Positions 51,503 through 60,495 of a stretch of DNA of 64,000 nt are shown in pieces. Each line of letters begins with the position of its first letter. Within the stretch, counting starts at the first letter, position 1. The position numbers and the translations under genes were made by a program. The stretch lies in NCBI GenBank assembly GCA_035544875.1, contig DASZZP010000019.1:59263-123262 (forward strand). Direction: 5' to 3'. The notes beneath the pieces were generated by a model. It was given only the letters and a program-made list of their open reading frames with translations, was not told the origin of the DNA and ran no database searches. This stretch comes from JASLEW01 sp035544875. Its GTDB lineage: Bacteria > Acidobacteriota > Thermoanaerobaculia > Multivoradales > UBA5704.

Positions 51503-52081
51503 GTGCTCGTCTGGGTGCGCGCCACCCTCCGCCCGGACCTTCCGGCCGCGCCGCTGCCGCTCTCTTGGGCGCCGGTCGAGCTGGCCTGCGGCCTCTTGGG
51601 CCTGCTCGCCTTCATCCTCTACAACGCCGCGCTCGGGTTAGTCCTGCCGAGATCTGCCGCCGGCCGGACACTCGCCTCCTGGATGAGCCGGCAAGTGGTC
51701 GTCATGCTCGGCCGGCTGCCGCTCTGGACCCTGCTCACCGTGGCGGCGCTGGCCGGGGTGTGCGAGGAGATCATCTTTCGCGGCTGGCTGCAGCCGCTGG
51801 CGGGGATCTGGCTCACCAGCCTGCTCTTTGCCGTCGCCCACTTCCCGCCGCACCGCGTCAGATGGACCCATCCGGCAACCTGGGGGATGATTGCGCTCTA
51901 CATTCCGGTCTCGTTTGGCATGGGCGGGCTGTTCGCCTGGCGGGGCGATCTGCTGGCGCCGATCCTGACCCATATCCTCGGCGATGCCTTGGGGATGCTG
52001 CGAATTGCCAGGGCCGTGGCCCGAAAACGGGCCCCCGTTGTGAACGCCGCGAACGCTGCGGACGCCGCCCCTCCCTCCTAG
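51503..52081 (+). CDS. CPBP-family intramembrane protease-like protein (start uncertain, possible frameshift)
   Basis: Integral membrane glutamic protease family (CAAX-processing/bacteriocin-processing type). The motifs are complete: EEIIFRGWLQPL, FAVAHFPPH and ILTHILGDALG. GTG 51503 gives 192 residues but cuts through a first membrane helix whose other half is coded just upstream in the same frame (51386-51502, FTPATILTSQAAGYLAAGG). That upstream part has no usable start and begins after a stop. An ATG at 51382, right after the promoter-like region, is in the neighbouring frame. A one-base change near the CCCC run at 51404-51407 would join them. Function (prenyl-protein or immunity) is unknown. 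Confidence 0.75.
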   Translation: MLVWVRATLRPDLPAAPLPLSWAPVELACGLLGLLAFILYNAALGLVLPRSAAGRTLASWMSRQVVVMLGRLPLWTLLTVAALAGVCEEIIFRGWLQPLAGIWLTSLLFAVAHFPPHRVRWTHPATWGMIALYIPVSFGMGGLFAWRGDLLAPILTHILGDALGMLRIARAVARKRAPVVNAANAADAAPPS

Positions 52082-52329
52082 CCCTGCCGTTCACCGCGCA
52101 GCCTACGTGAACCTTTTGCGCGTCCCGGGGGATACACCTGGCACAGAGCGTGGACGCCACTCAGGGTGTGTTGCCGTGGGCTCGTTGCGAATAGTGACCA
52201 GGTCGGTCGTCTTTGCGTGGTAGCATCGGCACGCGTCGTCTTTCCCTCCGACCGTGATGCTCTGCGAACGGTCCCAGCATCACCCCAGACCTGCCGCGAA
52301 CCCTGCGCGGAAGGGACTTTATTTAAGCA

Positions 52330-52464
52330 GGCGCGCGGAGGGTTCCTACCCACGCAATCTAATTTGGCGCGCGGGTCCCAACCCACGCAGTCTAGTCAGG
52401 CGCGCGGGTCCCGACCTCCGGGAAGTGCCGCCCGTCCATCACCGGACGGGCGGCCTACCCACGC
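52330..52464 (+). repeat. Dispersed repeat family A, three units in tandem
   Basis: Units begin GGCGCGCGG at 52330, 52366 and 52399. The first two continue to CCTACCCACGCAATCTAA and CCCAACCCACGCAGTCTA. The third has GACCTCCGGGAA and the perfect 11-bp hairpin GCCGCCCGTCC/GGACGGGCGGC (52427-52437 with 52444-52454). It lies in the 423-base gap before the amidase gene; nothing else convincing is seen there. Confidence 0.85.
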
Positions 52465-52504
52465 TTGAATACTCACGTCCACTGCGGCTAAAGGAGGACA
52501 GCTC

Positions 52505-54385
52505 ATGGCAGAAAGTCGTTCACCAGAACAGCTTCGCGAAGCGCTGCAAGAGCTCGCCGACGCGGCTCGGCAGCAGTCGGAGGCGTTGCCAGTCGTCACG
52601 GAGGGGGATGCGAAGCTCGCGGAAGTCAGCCGGAGGGCCTTTCTTCGCCTCGGCGCGATGGCCGGCGCCGGGGCCTCGGTCGCCGGCATCGTCCCATTCT
52701 CTTCGCCCGCCCGGGCTGACGATCTCACCGACGAGGAGGCGGTGCCGAAAAGCGACCCCGGACCGACTGACTTCAACGAAGCCACCGTCGTACAGCTGCA
52801 GAGCCTGATGGCCAAGGGCAAGCTGAACTCGTACGAGCTCACCCTCTTCTACGTCCAGCGCATCCGAGCGATCGACCAGGGCGGTCCGAACCTCAACTCG
52901 ATCATCCAGATCAATCCCGATGCCTTCGCGATCGCGCACGCGCTCGACGTCGAGCGCAAGAGCAAGGGCCCGCGCGGCCCGCTGCACGGCATCCCGGTCC
53001 TGCTCAAGGACAACTACGACACCGCCGACAAGATGATGACCACCGCGGGCTCCCTCGCCATGGTCGGGCCCGCGGCGCCCAAGGACTCGACGGTCGCCGC
53101 CCGGCTGCGCCTGGCGGGCGCCGTGATCCTCGGCAAAACCAACCTCTCCGAGTGGGCCAACTTCCGGTCGTCCGTCTCCTCGAGCGGCTGGAGCGGCCGC
53201 GGCGGGCAGTGCAACAACCCGTATGTGCTGCCCGCCAACCCCTGCGGCTCGAGCTCGGGCTCGGGCGCGGGCGTGTCGGCCAACCTGAGCGCCGTCTCGA
53301 TGGGGACCGAAACCGACGGCTCGATCGTCTGCCCGGCCTCGATCAACGGCGTCGTCGGCATCAAGCCGACGCTCGGCCTGACCAGCCGCGCCGGTGTGAT
53401 CCCGATCGCTCACAGCCAGGACGTGACCGGCCCGCACTGCCGCACGGTCGCCGACGCGGCCGCGGTGCTCAGCGCCCTGGTCGGCGTCGACCCGCGCGAC
53501 CCGGCGACCGCCGGCAGCGCCGGCAAGTTTTCGACCGACTACACGAAGTTCCTCGACCCCAACGGCCTCAAGGGGGCGCGCATCGGCGTCACCCGCGCGG
53601 TCTACACCGGCTACAGCGTGCACACCGACACCCTCTACGAGGGGGCGATCGCGGCGATGAAGAGCGCCGGCGCGGTCATCGTCGACCCCGCCGACATCCC
53701 GACCGCGCAGGCCATCAACTCCGATCCCTCCGAGTTCAACGTCCTGGTCTACGAGTTCCTGCGTGACATGAATGCCTACCTCGCGACCCGCACCGGCCTC
53801 GCGGCCCACACCCTCGCCGACCTGATCGCGATCAACAACGCTCTCGCCAGCAAGGAGCTGCAGTTCTTCGACCAGGCGCTCTTCGAGCTCTGCCAGAGCG
53901 ACCCGGTCACCGCGTCGGACTATGCCGCGTCGGTCATCAAGGAGCGTCAGCTGGGAGGCGCGCAGGGGATCGACGCCGCCCTGGCCAAGGACAATCTCGA
54001 CGCGCTCATCGCGCCGGTCTCGTCGCCCTCCTGGACGACCGATCTGGTCAACGGCGACCACTTCCTGGGCGCGAGCTCCTCGCCGTGCGCGATCGCCGGC
54101 TATCCGTCGGTGGTCGTGACAATGGGCCAGTCCCTTGGCCTGCCGGTCGGTCTCGCCATCATGGGGACCGCCTACAGCGAGGGGAAGCTGCTCAAGATCG
54201 CTTTCGCCTTCGAGCAGGCGACGAAGCTGCGCAAGGCGCCGAAATTCCTGCCGTCGGTCGCCACCAACAACGGGCGCACGCCGGTGTCGAAAGCGGCCCC
54301 GGAACGGCAGGAGAGCAATCAGGGGCAGGTCTGGCAGCACGAGGGCGCAGAGTTCCCGCTTACCCGGATGCGGGGTCTGCTGTAG
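52505..54385 (+). CDS. Tat-exported amidase-signature enzyme
   Basis: 626 residues. The N-terminal 40 residues are charged, then a twin-arginine signal SRRAFLRLGAMAGAG (about 43-57) precedes an Ala-x-Ala site (PARADD). The amidase-signature core has the catalytic Lys in PVLLKDNYDTADKMMTTAGS, the Gly/Ser loop with cis-Ser in CGSSSGSGAGVSANL and the nucleophilic Ser in GTETDGSIVCPA. It hydrolyses an amide bond; substrate cannot be told (peptide amides, acyl amides and aryl amides all occur). AAAGGAGGA before ATG 52505 is a strong ribosome-binding site. The signal lying after 40 residues is unusual; a shorter start inside is possible but lacks a ribosome-binding site. Confidence 0.9.
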   Translation: MAESRSPEQLREALQELADAARQQSEALPVVTEGDAKLAEVSRRAFLRLGAMAGAGASVAGIVPFSSPARADDLTDEEAVPKSDPGPTDFNEATVVQLQSLMAKGKLNSYELTLFYVQRIRAIDQGGPNLNSIIQINPDAFAIAHALDVERKSKGPRGPLHGIPVLLKDNYDTADKMMTTAGSLAMVGPAAPKDSTVAARLRLAGAVILGKTNLSEWANFRSSVSSSGWSGRGGQCNNPYVLPANPCGSSSGSGAGVSANLSAVSMGTETDGSIVCPASINGVVGIKPTLGLTSRAGVIPIAHSQDVTGPHCRTVADAAAVLSALVGVDPRDPATAGSAGKFSTDYTKFLDPNGLKGARIGVTRAVYTGYSVHTDTLYEGAIAAMKSAGAVIVDPADIPTAQAINSDPSEFNVLVYEFLRDMNAYLATRTGLAAHTLADLIAINNALASKELQFFDQALFELCQSDPVTASDYAASVIKERQLGGAQGIDAALAKDNLDALIAPVSSPSWTTDLVNGDHFLGASSSPCAIAGYPSVVVTMGQSLGLPVGLAIMGTAYSEGKLLKIAFAFEQATKLRKAPKFLPSVATNNGRTPVSKAAPERQESNQGQVWQHEGAEFPLTRMRGLL

Positions 54386-54419
54386 CTCGTCGATCCGGCA
54401 CCTTCCTTGCCCGAGTCTC

Positions 54420-54451
54420 CCCGGCGGCGGTCGGCTCGAACCGCCGCCGGG
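54420..54451 (+). terminator. Perfect 12-bp hairpin after the amidase gene
   Basis: CCCGGCGGCGGT (54420-54431) and ACCGCCGCCGGG (54440-54451) are perfectly complementary around an 8-base loop, 35 bases after the amidase stop. There is no T-run, so it is a strong stem of terminator type rather than a classical intrinsic terminator. Confidence 0.6.
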
Positions 54452-54534
54452 CGTCGCGCCCGCTCGGCGAATCGCGACCGCCTGACGTCTCCGGGAGTCC
54501 GGCAGACGGCGGTGGGTGCGGCGCGGAAAAGGTT

Positions 54535-54540
54535 TAGACT
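54535..54540 (+). promoter_or_regulatory. -10-like element directly before the first VWA gene
   Basis: TAGACT ends seven bases before the A of ATG 54547, the spacing expected if transcription starts at the start codon itself. No ribosome-binding site is seen, so the operon's first gene may be translated from a leaderless mRNA. Confidence 0.4.
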
Positions 54541-54546
54541 CCTGCC

Positions 54547-56505
54547 ATGGTGCTCGGCGGCAGGGCCTGGCTGGTAGGCCCCGGACGCGCTTTCCTCATC
54601 GCCTTCCTCGCGCTCGCAACCGGACTCCTGTCGGCCAGTCCCGGCCCGCCCGGCGCCACCGCGGGCAGCGCTGCGCCGCGCCCGCCCGCTTCAGCGCCGG
54701 GAACCGAGGTCCCAGCCGAGCCCACCTATTTCGAATCAGTCGACGTCGACCTGGTGAGCGTCGACGTGTTCCTGAACGACAAGCAGGGGCGCCCGGTGAC
54801 GGGGTTGCTCAGGGATGACTTCCTGGTCTTCGAGGACGGCAGGCCGGTGACCGTGACCCACTTCTTCGCCGCCCAGCCGGCCGGCCCTCCGCTCTCGGAC
54901 GTCTTCGGCAACAGGGCCCCCGCCGCCGCGACTGCCCCGCCACCCGCCACCGCCGCGGGGCACGGCATCGGGCCGGCCGGAGCTTCCGCCCCGCCGGCCT
55001 CCGCCGAGGACAGCCCGGATGACGATGCCGGCCGCGCGGGCAGCGGCGCCGAAGACCTGGGTGACGACGACGCGGCGGCACGGGACCAGGGCCTGGTGGT
55101 GGCGCTGTTCATCGACAACCGCAACCTGACCGCTCGCGACCGCAACCGCATGCTGCAGTCGCTGCTCCCCTTCGTCAGGTCGCGGCTCGACCCGAGTGAC
55201 CGCGTGCTGGTAGCGAGCTACGACGGCACCCTGCGCGTGCTGCTCGAGCCGACCGCGAACCGCGCCGCGGTCGCCGACGTCCTCGACCAGGCGGGCGCGG
55301 TTTCGGCGGGCGGCATCGAGCACTCCCTGGAGCAGACTCGCCTGCTGCAGGGAATCCAGCTGGTGGAGGTCCCCGCGAACCTCCAGGGAGCGGTGGCCGA
55401 GGCCGACATGGAGCGCGCCGCGTCCCAGGCATCCAGGCTCATCTCCGACATCCGCCGCTACTCCGAGCAGCGCTTCGCCGAGGTCCGGAGCACTCTGCAG
55501 ACGCTGACCCAGTTCGTCGATTCGCTGGCCGGGTTGCCCGGCCGCAAGGCCCTGCTCTACCTGAGCGGCGGACTCGCTCTCCGCCCCGGCTCGGCCCTGT
55601 TCCAGGCCTTTGCCGGCAGCCTCGGTCCGCTGGCCGAATCGCACGGCCTCCACGCCAGCTTCAGAGAGCTCGACGCGACCCCGCTGCTGCGCGATTTCGT
55701 CGGGCGCGCCAGTGCCGACCGGGTCACTCTTTACACGCTCTCCGCCCCGGCGCAGCTCGAAGCGCTGGCGGCCAAGATGTCTTCGCCCAGCGCCGGGACG
55801 CCGGAGGCCAGCGACGACGAGATGCTCAACCCGGACGCCTCGATGAGGACGCTGGCCGGCGAGACCGGCGGCAACGCCGCGCTCGATTCCTCCGATGCCG
55901 CCACGCTGCTCGAGCGCATGCACCGGGACTTTGCCAGCTACTATTCGCTCGCCTACACGCCGCCGCATCCGCGCGACGGTAAGACTCATCGCATCGAAGT
56001 GCGGACTCGCGATCGCTCGCTCGTGGTGCGCCACCGGCCGAGCTACCGCGACCGCTTGGGCGAGGAGCGGACCCGTGACCGCACGGCAACGGCCCTCCTC
56101 TTCGGCGTGGTCGACAACCCGCTCGGGGTGGTGCTCGACCTCGGCCCCGAGAACCGCGGCGCCGCCGGACAGACCCGCCTCGAGGTCACCATCAAGGTGC
56201 CGATCGCCAGGCTGGTGCTGCTGCCCAAAGACCGCTTTCACGAAGGGCGCCTGACGGTCCTCTTGGCCACTCGCGACCGTGACGGGCGAAGCTCGAAGTT
56301 GACCCGCGCCGCGGTGCCGATCCATATCCCCAACGAGCAGCTGCTGACCGCGCTCAATCAGGTCGCCGCTTACCACACGACCCTGGTCATCGGCGCCGCG
56401 GAGACGGCGCTCGCGGTCGGCGTCCGCGACGAGCTGGGCCAGGCCGACTCGACAGCGCGGGCAATCTACAAGCCGAGCATGCCCGCCGCCGGACCGGGAC
56501 GCTGA
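54547..56505 (+). CDS. Exported VWFA-related (Acidobacteria-type) protein
   Basis: 652 residues. The N-terminus has a membrane/signal segment (about 14-32, FLIAFLALATGLLSASPG). A beta-rich entry domain follows (SVDVDLVSVDVFLNDKQGRPV; LRDDFLVFEDGRPV), typical of the VWFA-related family common in Acidobacteriota. After an Ala/Pro/Asp-rich linker comes the VWA domain, LVVALFIDNRNLTARD, whose metal-site motif is degenerate (DNRNL rather than DxSxS). The later block SYYSLAYTPPHPRDGKTHRIEVRT matches the family end. The C-terminal 180 residues are an extra beta-rich part. It is probably an extracytoplasmic interaction protein. It leads a three-gene operon; the next gene starts four bases after its stop. 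Confidence 0.85.
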   Translation: MVLGGRAWLVGPGRAFLIAFLALATGLLSASPGPPGATAGSAAPRPPASAPGTEVPAEPTYFESVDVDLVSVDVFLNDKQGRPVTGLLRDDFLVFEDGRPVTVTHFFAAQPAGPPLSDVFGNRAPAAATAPPPATAAGHGIGPAGASAPPASAEDSPDDDAGRAGSGAEDLGDDDAAARDQGLVVALFIDNRNLTARDRNRMLQSLLPFVRSRLDPSDRVLVASYDGTLRVLLEPTANRAAVADVLDQAGAVSAGGIEHSLEQTRLLQGIQLVEVPANLQGAVAEADMERAASQASRLISDIRRYSEQRFAEVRSTLQTLTQFVDSLAGLPGRKALLYLSGGLALRPGSALFQAFAGSLGPLAESHGLHASFRELDATPLLRDFVGRASADRVTLYTLSAPAQLEALAAKMSSPSAGTPEASDDEMLNPDASMRTLAGETGGNAALDSSDAATLLERMHRDFASYYSLAYTPPHPRDGKTHRIEVRTRDRSLVVRHRPSYRDRLGEERTRDRTATALLFGVVDNPLGVVLDLGPENRGAAGQTRLEVTIKVPIARLVLLPKDRFHEGRLTVLLATRDRDGRSSKLTRAAVPIHIPNEQLLTALNQVAAYHTTLVIGAAETALAVGVRDELGQADSTARAIYKPSMPAAGPGR

Positions 56506-56509
56506 AGCG

Positions 56510-59080
56510 ATGGCGCCGCCGCCCTTCCGGGGCGCCGAGTGCGGGGCCCGCGGCGCCCAGGCTGGCGCCTCCCGCGGCCGTCGCCGCTGCGTGCGGGCAG
56601 TGGCGCTGGTCTGCACGTGGGCGCTCGCCCGCGGGCTGGCGCCGGGGCCAGCCGGTGCGGCCATCCCGCTCGACGCGCCCGGCGGCGCACCCTCCCCGTC
56701 GCCGTCGCCGGAACGCCCGGCGGTGCGGGTGCTGCGCAGCGGCGGGCTGCGCGTCGAGAGCGCCGCGCTCCTGGTCAGCGGCCAGCAGGGCGGAGATCTG
56801 CAGCTCGCGACTTTCGCCCTGCCGCTGCCCGGCGACCTCGGCGGGATGGCGAGCGGAATGGGGAGCGGGGGCAGGAGCGCGGCAGGGAGCGTAGGCGGGA
56901 GCCGCGGCACCGGCGAAGGGACGGGCGAGCGCGCCCGCGTGGCAGTGGTCGTAGAGGTCGCCGGCGGGGCGTTGCAGGTGGGCCCGCCTGCCGATCGCCC
57001 CACCGATCGTGACAGCCTGCTGCGTCTCGAGGTCTCCTTCTACGCGGTCGATGGCGCGGGCGGCGTCCAGGGATCGGCCGCCCACACCGTCGAGATCGAC
57101 CTGCGCCAGCTGGGAGCCCGACTGCGCCGTGGCGCCGGCATCCGCTTCGCCGGCGAGCTTCGCCTACTGCCGGGCGAGGTGTCGCTGCGCGTCCTGGTCC
57201 GCAAGCTCGGCTCGCGGCTGGTGGGCCTGCAGGTGTCGCCGCTGCTGGTACCCGCCGGCGAGGCGCGGGAACCCATTCTTCTCCCTCCCCTGCTGGCGCC
57301 GCTGGCGCCGCTGGCGCCGACAACCGCGAGCGCCGGGCACGACGACGCCTGGATCGAGGTCAGGGCACCAGGGGTGAGCGACCCTCTTGGCGGCTGGCGA
57401 TCGGCGTTCGGCATCCGGGCCGCTGGCGCGGCCGGCGCCTTGCCGGGCGCCGCCTCCGAGGCCGGTGCCGAAGCGGGCGCGGCGGACACCGCCACGGCCG
57501 GAAGCATCGGCAGCGCCCTCCTCGCCAGCGGGGCGCTGCCGGCGGCGCGTCCGGTTCTCGGAGCAGAGCGCGAAGCGTGGCTGATGCTGGCCGCCCGCGG
57601 CCTGCCGGAGCAGGGGCTCGAGCTCGGGATCGAGGTCCGTCGTGTGGCGGCGGCGGCAGTGGCAACGGCAACGGCGACGGTGGCGGCGATTGGCCAGATC
57701 GGGCAGCTTGCAGAGAGCGCGGCAGTGGCCCTCCTGCCCGGCCGCGCCCTGGAGCGCCGCAGGGTGCCCGGCGCCTCCGGATTCGAGCTGATCGGAATGG
57801 CTGTGTCTTGCCGCGGGCTGGCTCCCGGGCTCTATGTGCTGCGGGTGGTCGCCCGCGCGCCTGGACTGCGCGCCGCCTCGCCGCCGCTGCCTTTCGTGGT
57901 CGCCGCGCCCGACAGTCCCGAGGGCGGATGGCCGCAGCTCGTGGGCGCGGCAAGCGCACCGCAGGCCACCCAGCCGCCGAAGCGGCGGCTGGCGCGAGGG
58001 GCCGCCGAGTCGCGCGCTCCCTGGGTAGGGCGGCGGTTGCGCGGCGCCGCTCCGGCTCTCACCTCCGCCTACCGCGCCGCGCTGGCGCGGCTGGCCGCCG
58101 GAGAGGAGGAGGCTGCGCGGGTCGCGCTCGCCGACCTCGAGCTGGGTGCGCTGCGCGATCACGGGGCGAGCGTCGAGGACCTGGCTGCGATCGAGGTGCG
58201 GGCTCTGCAGCAGCTCGCCGAGTCCGACCCGGAGGCACTGGTCCCGGTCGTCCATCTCTACCAGCTGCTCTACCGCGACGCCCACGAGCGGCGGCGACCC
58301 CAGCTTGCCACTCACGCCCGCGAGATGACCCGCAGCGTGGCCGATTTCTACGCCGCGCGCAGCCGCTCGGCCCTCGCCCATCAGCTCGCCGCCGCACTGC
58401 TCGTGCAGTTCGGGGGCGAGCTCGAAGCGGCGGGCGGCCCGGCCAACGGCTTCAGCCGCCGTGCCTTCGCGCGCGCCGTCGAGCTCGACGGCGCCAACCC
58501 GGCGGCGCTGCTCTGCCTTGCCATCGATGCCGAGCGCCACGGCAATCTCAGCGGCGCGCTGCCGCCGCTCGAGCGGCTGCACGCCGACCATCCCGACGAC
58601 CCCGAGCCGGGTCTCCGCCTCGGGCTTGTGCTGGCGCGGCTGGGGCGCCAGGCCGAGGCGCGACGCCTGCTCAAGGCGGTGGCTGCCGGTCCGTTGCCGG
58701 AAGGGCCGGCAGAGAAGGATCCGACCGCCTGGTGGCAGACCATCGCCTTGCAAGAGCTCGGCCGCCTGCTGCTCGATAGCGCCGACCTCGAAGCGGCGGA
58801 AAAGGTGTTGCGCGACGGATTGCGCCGCTTTCCCGGCAACGAGAAGCTGACTCTCGAGCTGGCCATGGTCCTCGACCAGCGCCAGCAGCCCGATGGCGCA
58901 CAGGAGGTCGTGTCCGCCTGGCGTTCGGCTGGCGGCATTGGCAGCGGCGAGCGCCATCGCTATACCGAGCTCCCCGCCGCGCTGCTCGAGAAGACGGCAT
59001 CCGACCTGCGGCCGCTCATTGCGGAGCGTCTGCCGGCCCTTGCCGCCACCCTGCGGTTGGTGCAGGAGAAAGGCAAGTGA
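56510..59080 (+). CDS. Large exported protein with C-terminal TPR repeats
   Basis: 856 residues. A basic N-terminus and hydrophobic segment (about 28-48, AVALVCTWALARGLAPGPAG) suggest export. Residues 60-480 are mostly beta-type with Ala/Gly-rich linkers and no recognised domain. Residues about 520-850 are helical with clear TPR-like units (AFARAVELDGANPAALLCLAI, DDPEPGLRLGLVLARLGRQAE, LEAAEKVLRDGLRRFPGNEKL). It probably scaffolds the two VWA proteins encoded on either side. The start is ATG 56510, four bases after the first VWA gene, and the stop overlaps the GTG of the second (GTGA). No homolog of known function is recognised. Confidence 0.8.
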   Translation: MAPPPFRGAECGARGAQAGASRGRRRCVRAVALVCTWALARGLAPGPAGAAIPLDAPGGAPSPSPSPERPAVRVLRSGGLRVESAALLVSGQQGGDLQLATFALPLPGDLGGMASGMGSGGRSAAGSVGGSRGTGEGTGERARVAVVVEVAGGALQVGPPADRPTDRDSLLRLEVSFYAVDGAGGVQGSAAHTVEIDLRQLGARLRRGAGIRFAGELRLLPGEVSLRVLVRKLGSRLVGLQVSPLLVPAGEAREPILLPPLLAPLAPLAPTTASAGHDDAWIEVRAPGVSDPLGGWRSAFGIRAAGAAGALPGAASEAGAEAGAADTATAGSIGSALLASGALPAARPVLGAEREAWLMLAARGLPEQGLELGIEVRRVAAAAVATATATVAAIGQIGQLAESAAVALLPGRALERRRVPGASGFELIGMAVSCRGLAPGLYVLRVVARAPGLRAASPPLPFVVAAPDSPEGGWPQLVGAASAPQATQPPKRRLARGAAESRAPWVGRRLRGAAPALTSAYRAALARLAAGEEEAARVALADLELGALRDHGASVEDLAAIEVRALQQLAESDPEALVPVVHLYQLLYRDAHERRRPQLATHAREMTRSVADFYAARSRSALAHQLAAALLVQFGGELEAAGGPANGFSRRAFARAVELDGANPAALLCLAIDAERHGNLSGALPPLERLHADHPDDPEPGLRLGLVLARLGRQAEARRLLKAVAAGPLPEGPAEKDPTAWWQTIALQELGRLLLDSADLEAAEKVLRDGLRRFPGNEKLTLELAMVLDQRQQPDGAQEVVSAWRSAGGIGSGERHRYTELPAALLEKTASDLRPLIAERLPALAATLRLVQEKGK

Positions 59081-60348
59081 GAGCAGCGGACCTCGATGCG
59101 CGGCAGCTCCGCCATCGGCGCAACGCCGGCGCCATCCTGGCCGCATCCGTCCTGGTGCTAGTCTGTGGGCTTGGTCCCGAGATCCGCGCCGCCGCCACGG
59201 CGCCGGCAGCCGGCGCTCCAAAGGTCAGGCTCGTGCTGCGCGTCGAGGATGGCTCGCCCGTTCCCGGCGGCCGGCCGGTCTTCGGGCCGGTCGAGGTCGA
59301 GATCGAGATCGGAGTAGGCCTGGCCGGATTGCCGGTGAGCAAGGTGGAGGTCTTTCTCGACGGCAACCGGGTCGGCCTGCTCGAGGCCCCGCCCTACCGC
59401 GTCCTGGTCGATGCCGGACAGCAGAACGTCGACCACCGCTTCGAGGCGGTGGTATTCGGCGCTTCGGGACCGCTGGCGAGCGCCGCCTGGCGGACCGCCA
59501 AGGTCGCGGTCGATCTCGCGGTCGACGTCCGGCTGCAGCACGTCTACGTCACCGTCGAACGCGGCGGCACCGCGGGACCAGGGCCCGGGCGCAGCGATTT
59601 CTCGGTATTCGATGACGGCGTGCGCCAGAAAATCGCGGTCTTCGATCACGGCAGCGTGCCGCTGGCCACCGTCGTGCTTCTCGACGCCAGCTCCAGCATG
59701 GAGGGGGCGCGGCTGGCGACGGCGCTCGACGGAGCACGCGCCTTCGTCGCCGCCCTGCGCGCCCATGACGAGGCCAAGCTGCTCCTGTTTTCCGACCAGC
59801 TGCTGCGCGAGACGCCCTTCACCAGTCTTCCCGTGGTGCTCGCCATCGGCCTCGACGGAGTGGCGGCTGGAGGCGGCACGGCGCTCAACGACACGCTCTA
59901 CCTCGCCTTGCGCCGCCTCGCCCCGCACTCGGGCCGCCAGGTGCTGATGCTGCTCTCCGATGGCGTCGACGTCGAGAGCGTGCTGCCGATGGCAAGCGTT
60001 CGCGCCCGGCTGCGCGAGAGCCAGGCGACCCTCTACTGGCTGCGGCTCAAGGAAGATGAGCACGACGGCGCCGGCCACTCGAGCTCGTGGCGCAACGTCG
60101 AAGGCCACCGGCGCGAGCTCGCCGAGCTGCGCGCGGCCGTGCTCGAGAGCGGCGGCCGGATCGAGGACCTCGACCGGCTGGAGCAGGTCCAGGACAAGCT
60201 CGGCGGCTTGCTACAGGAGCTGCGCCGCCAGTACGTCCTCGGTTACTACCCGGACCACAGCCGCGGCCGCGGCAGCTGGCACAAGCTGAGAGTCGAGCTG
60301 CGCGGCGGGGGGACGCTCAGAGCGGCCCGCGGCTACGCCGAGCCGTAA
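59077..60348 (+). CDS. Exported VWA-domain protein with intact MIDAS
   Basis: 423 residues. The start is GTG 59077 on the preceding stop. A signal/anchor segment is at about 18-36 (AGAILAASVLVLVCGLGPEI). A beta-rich domain (about 45-150) precedes the VWA domain. That domain opens ATVVLLDASSSMEGARL, a complete DxSxS metal-ion adhesion site, with the Thr in AAGGGTALNDTLYLAL and Asp in LMLLSDGVDVES. The end (RRQYVLGYYPDHSRGRGSWH; LRAARGYAEP) matches the Acidobacteria VWFA-related family. It differs from its upstream sister in keeping the metal site, so the pair may be a functional/degenerate couple bound by the TPR protein between them. Confidence 0.88.
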   Translation: MRAADLDARQLRHRRNAGAILAASVLVLVCGLGPEIRAAATAPAAGAPKVRLVLRVEDGSPVPGGRPVFGPVEVEIEIGVGLAGLPVSKVEVFLDGNRVGLLEAPPYRVLVDAGQQNVDHRFEAVVFGASGPLASAAWRTAKVAVDLAVDVRLQHVYVTVERGGTAGPGPGRSDFSVFDDGVRQKIAVFDHGSVPLATVVLLDASSSMEGARLATALDGARAFVAALRAHDEAKLLLFSDQLLRETPFTSLPVVLAIGLDGVAAGGGTALNDTLYLALRRLAPHSGRQVLMLLSDGVDVESVLPMASVRARLRESQATLYWLRLKEDEHDGAGHSSSWRNVEGHRRELAELRAAVLESGGRIEDLDRLEQVQDKLGGLLQELRRQYVLGYYPDHSRGRGSWHKLRVELRGGGTLRAARGYAEP

Positions 60349-60495
60349 GCGCCGTGCCCGCCCCATTTCAGTTGGCTTGACCCCCGGCGCTCACGTGCAC
60401 TGCGGCAATCCGTCACTTCCGCCGGAGCTCGGAGCACCTAGAGAGAAGAACGATGCTGCGCTCGTCGCAGCGGTCCGCTGAGAAAGGAGATTGAG

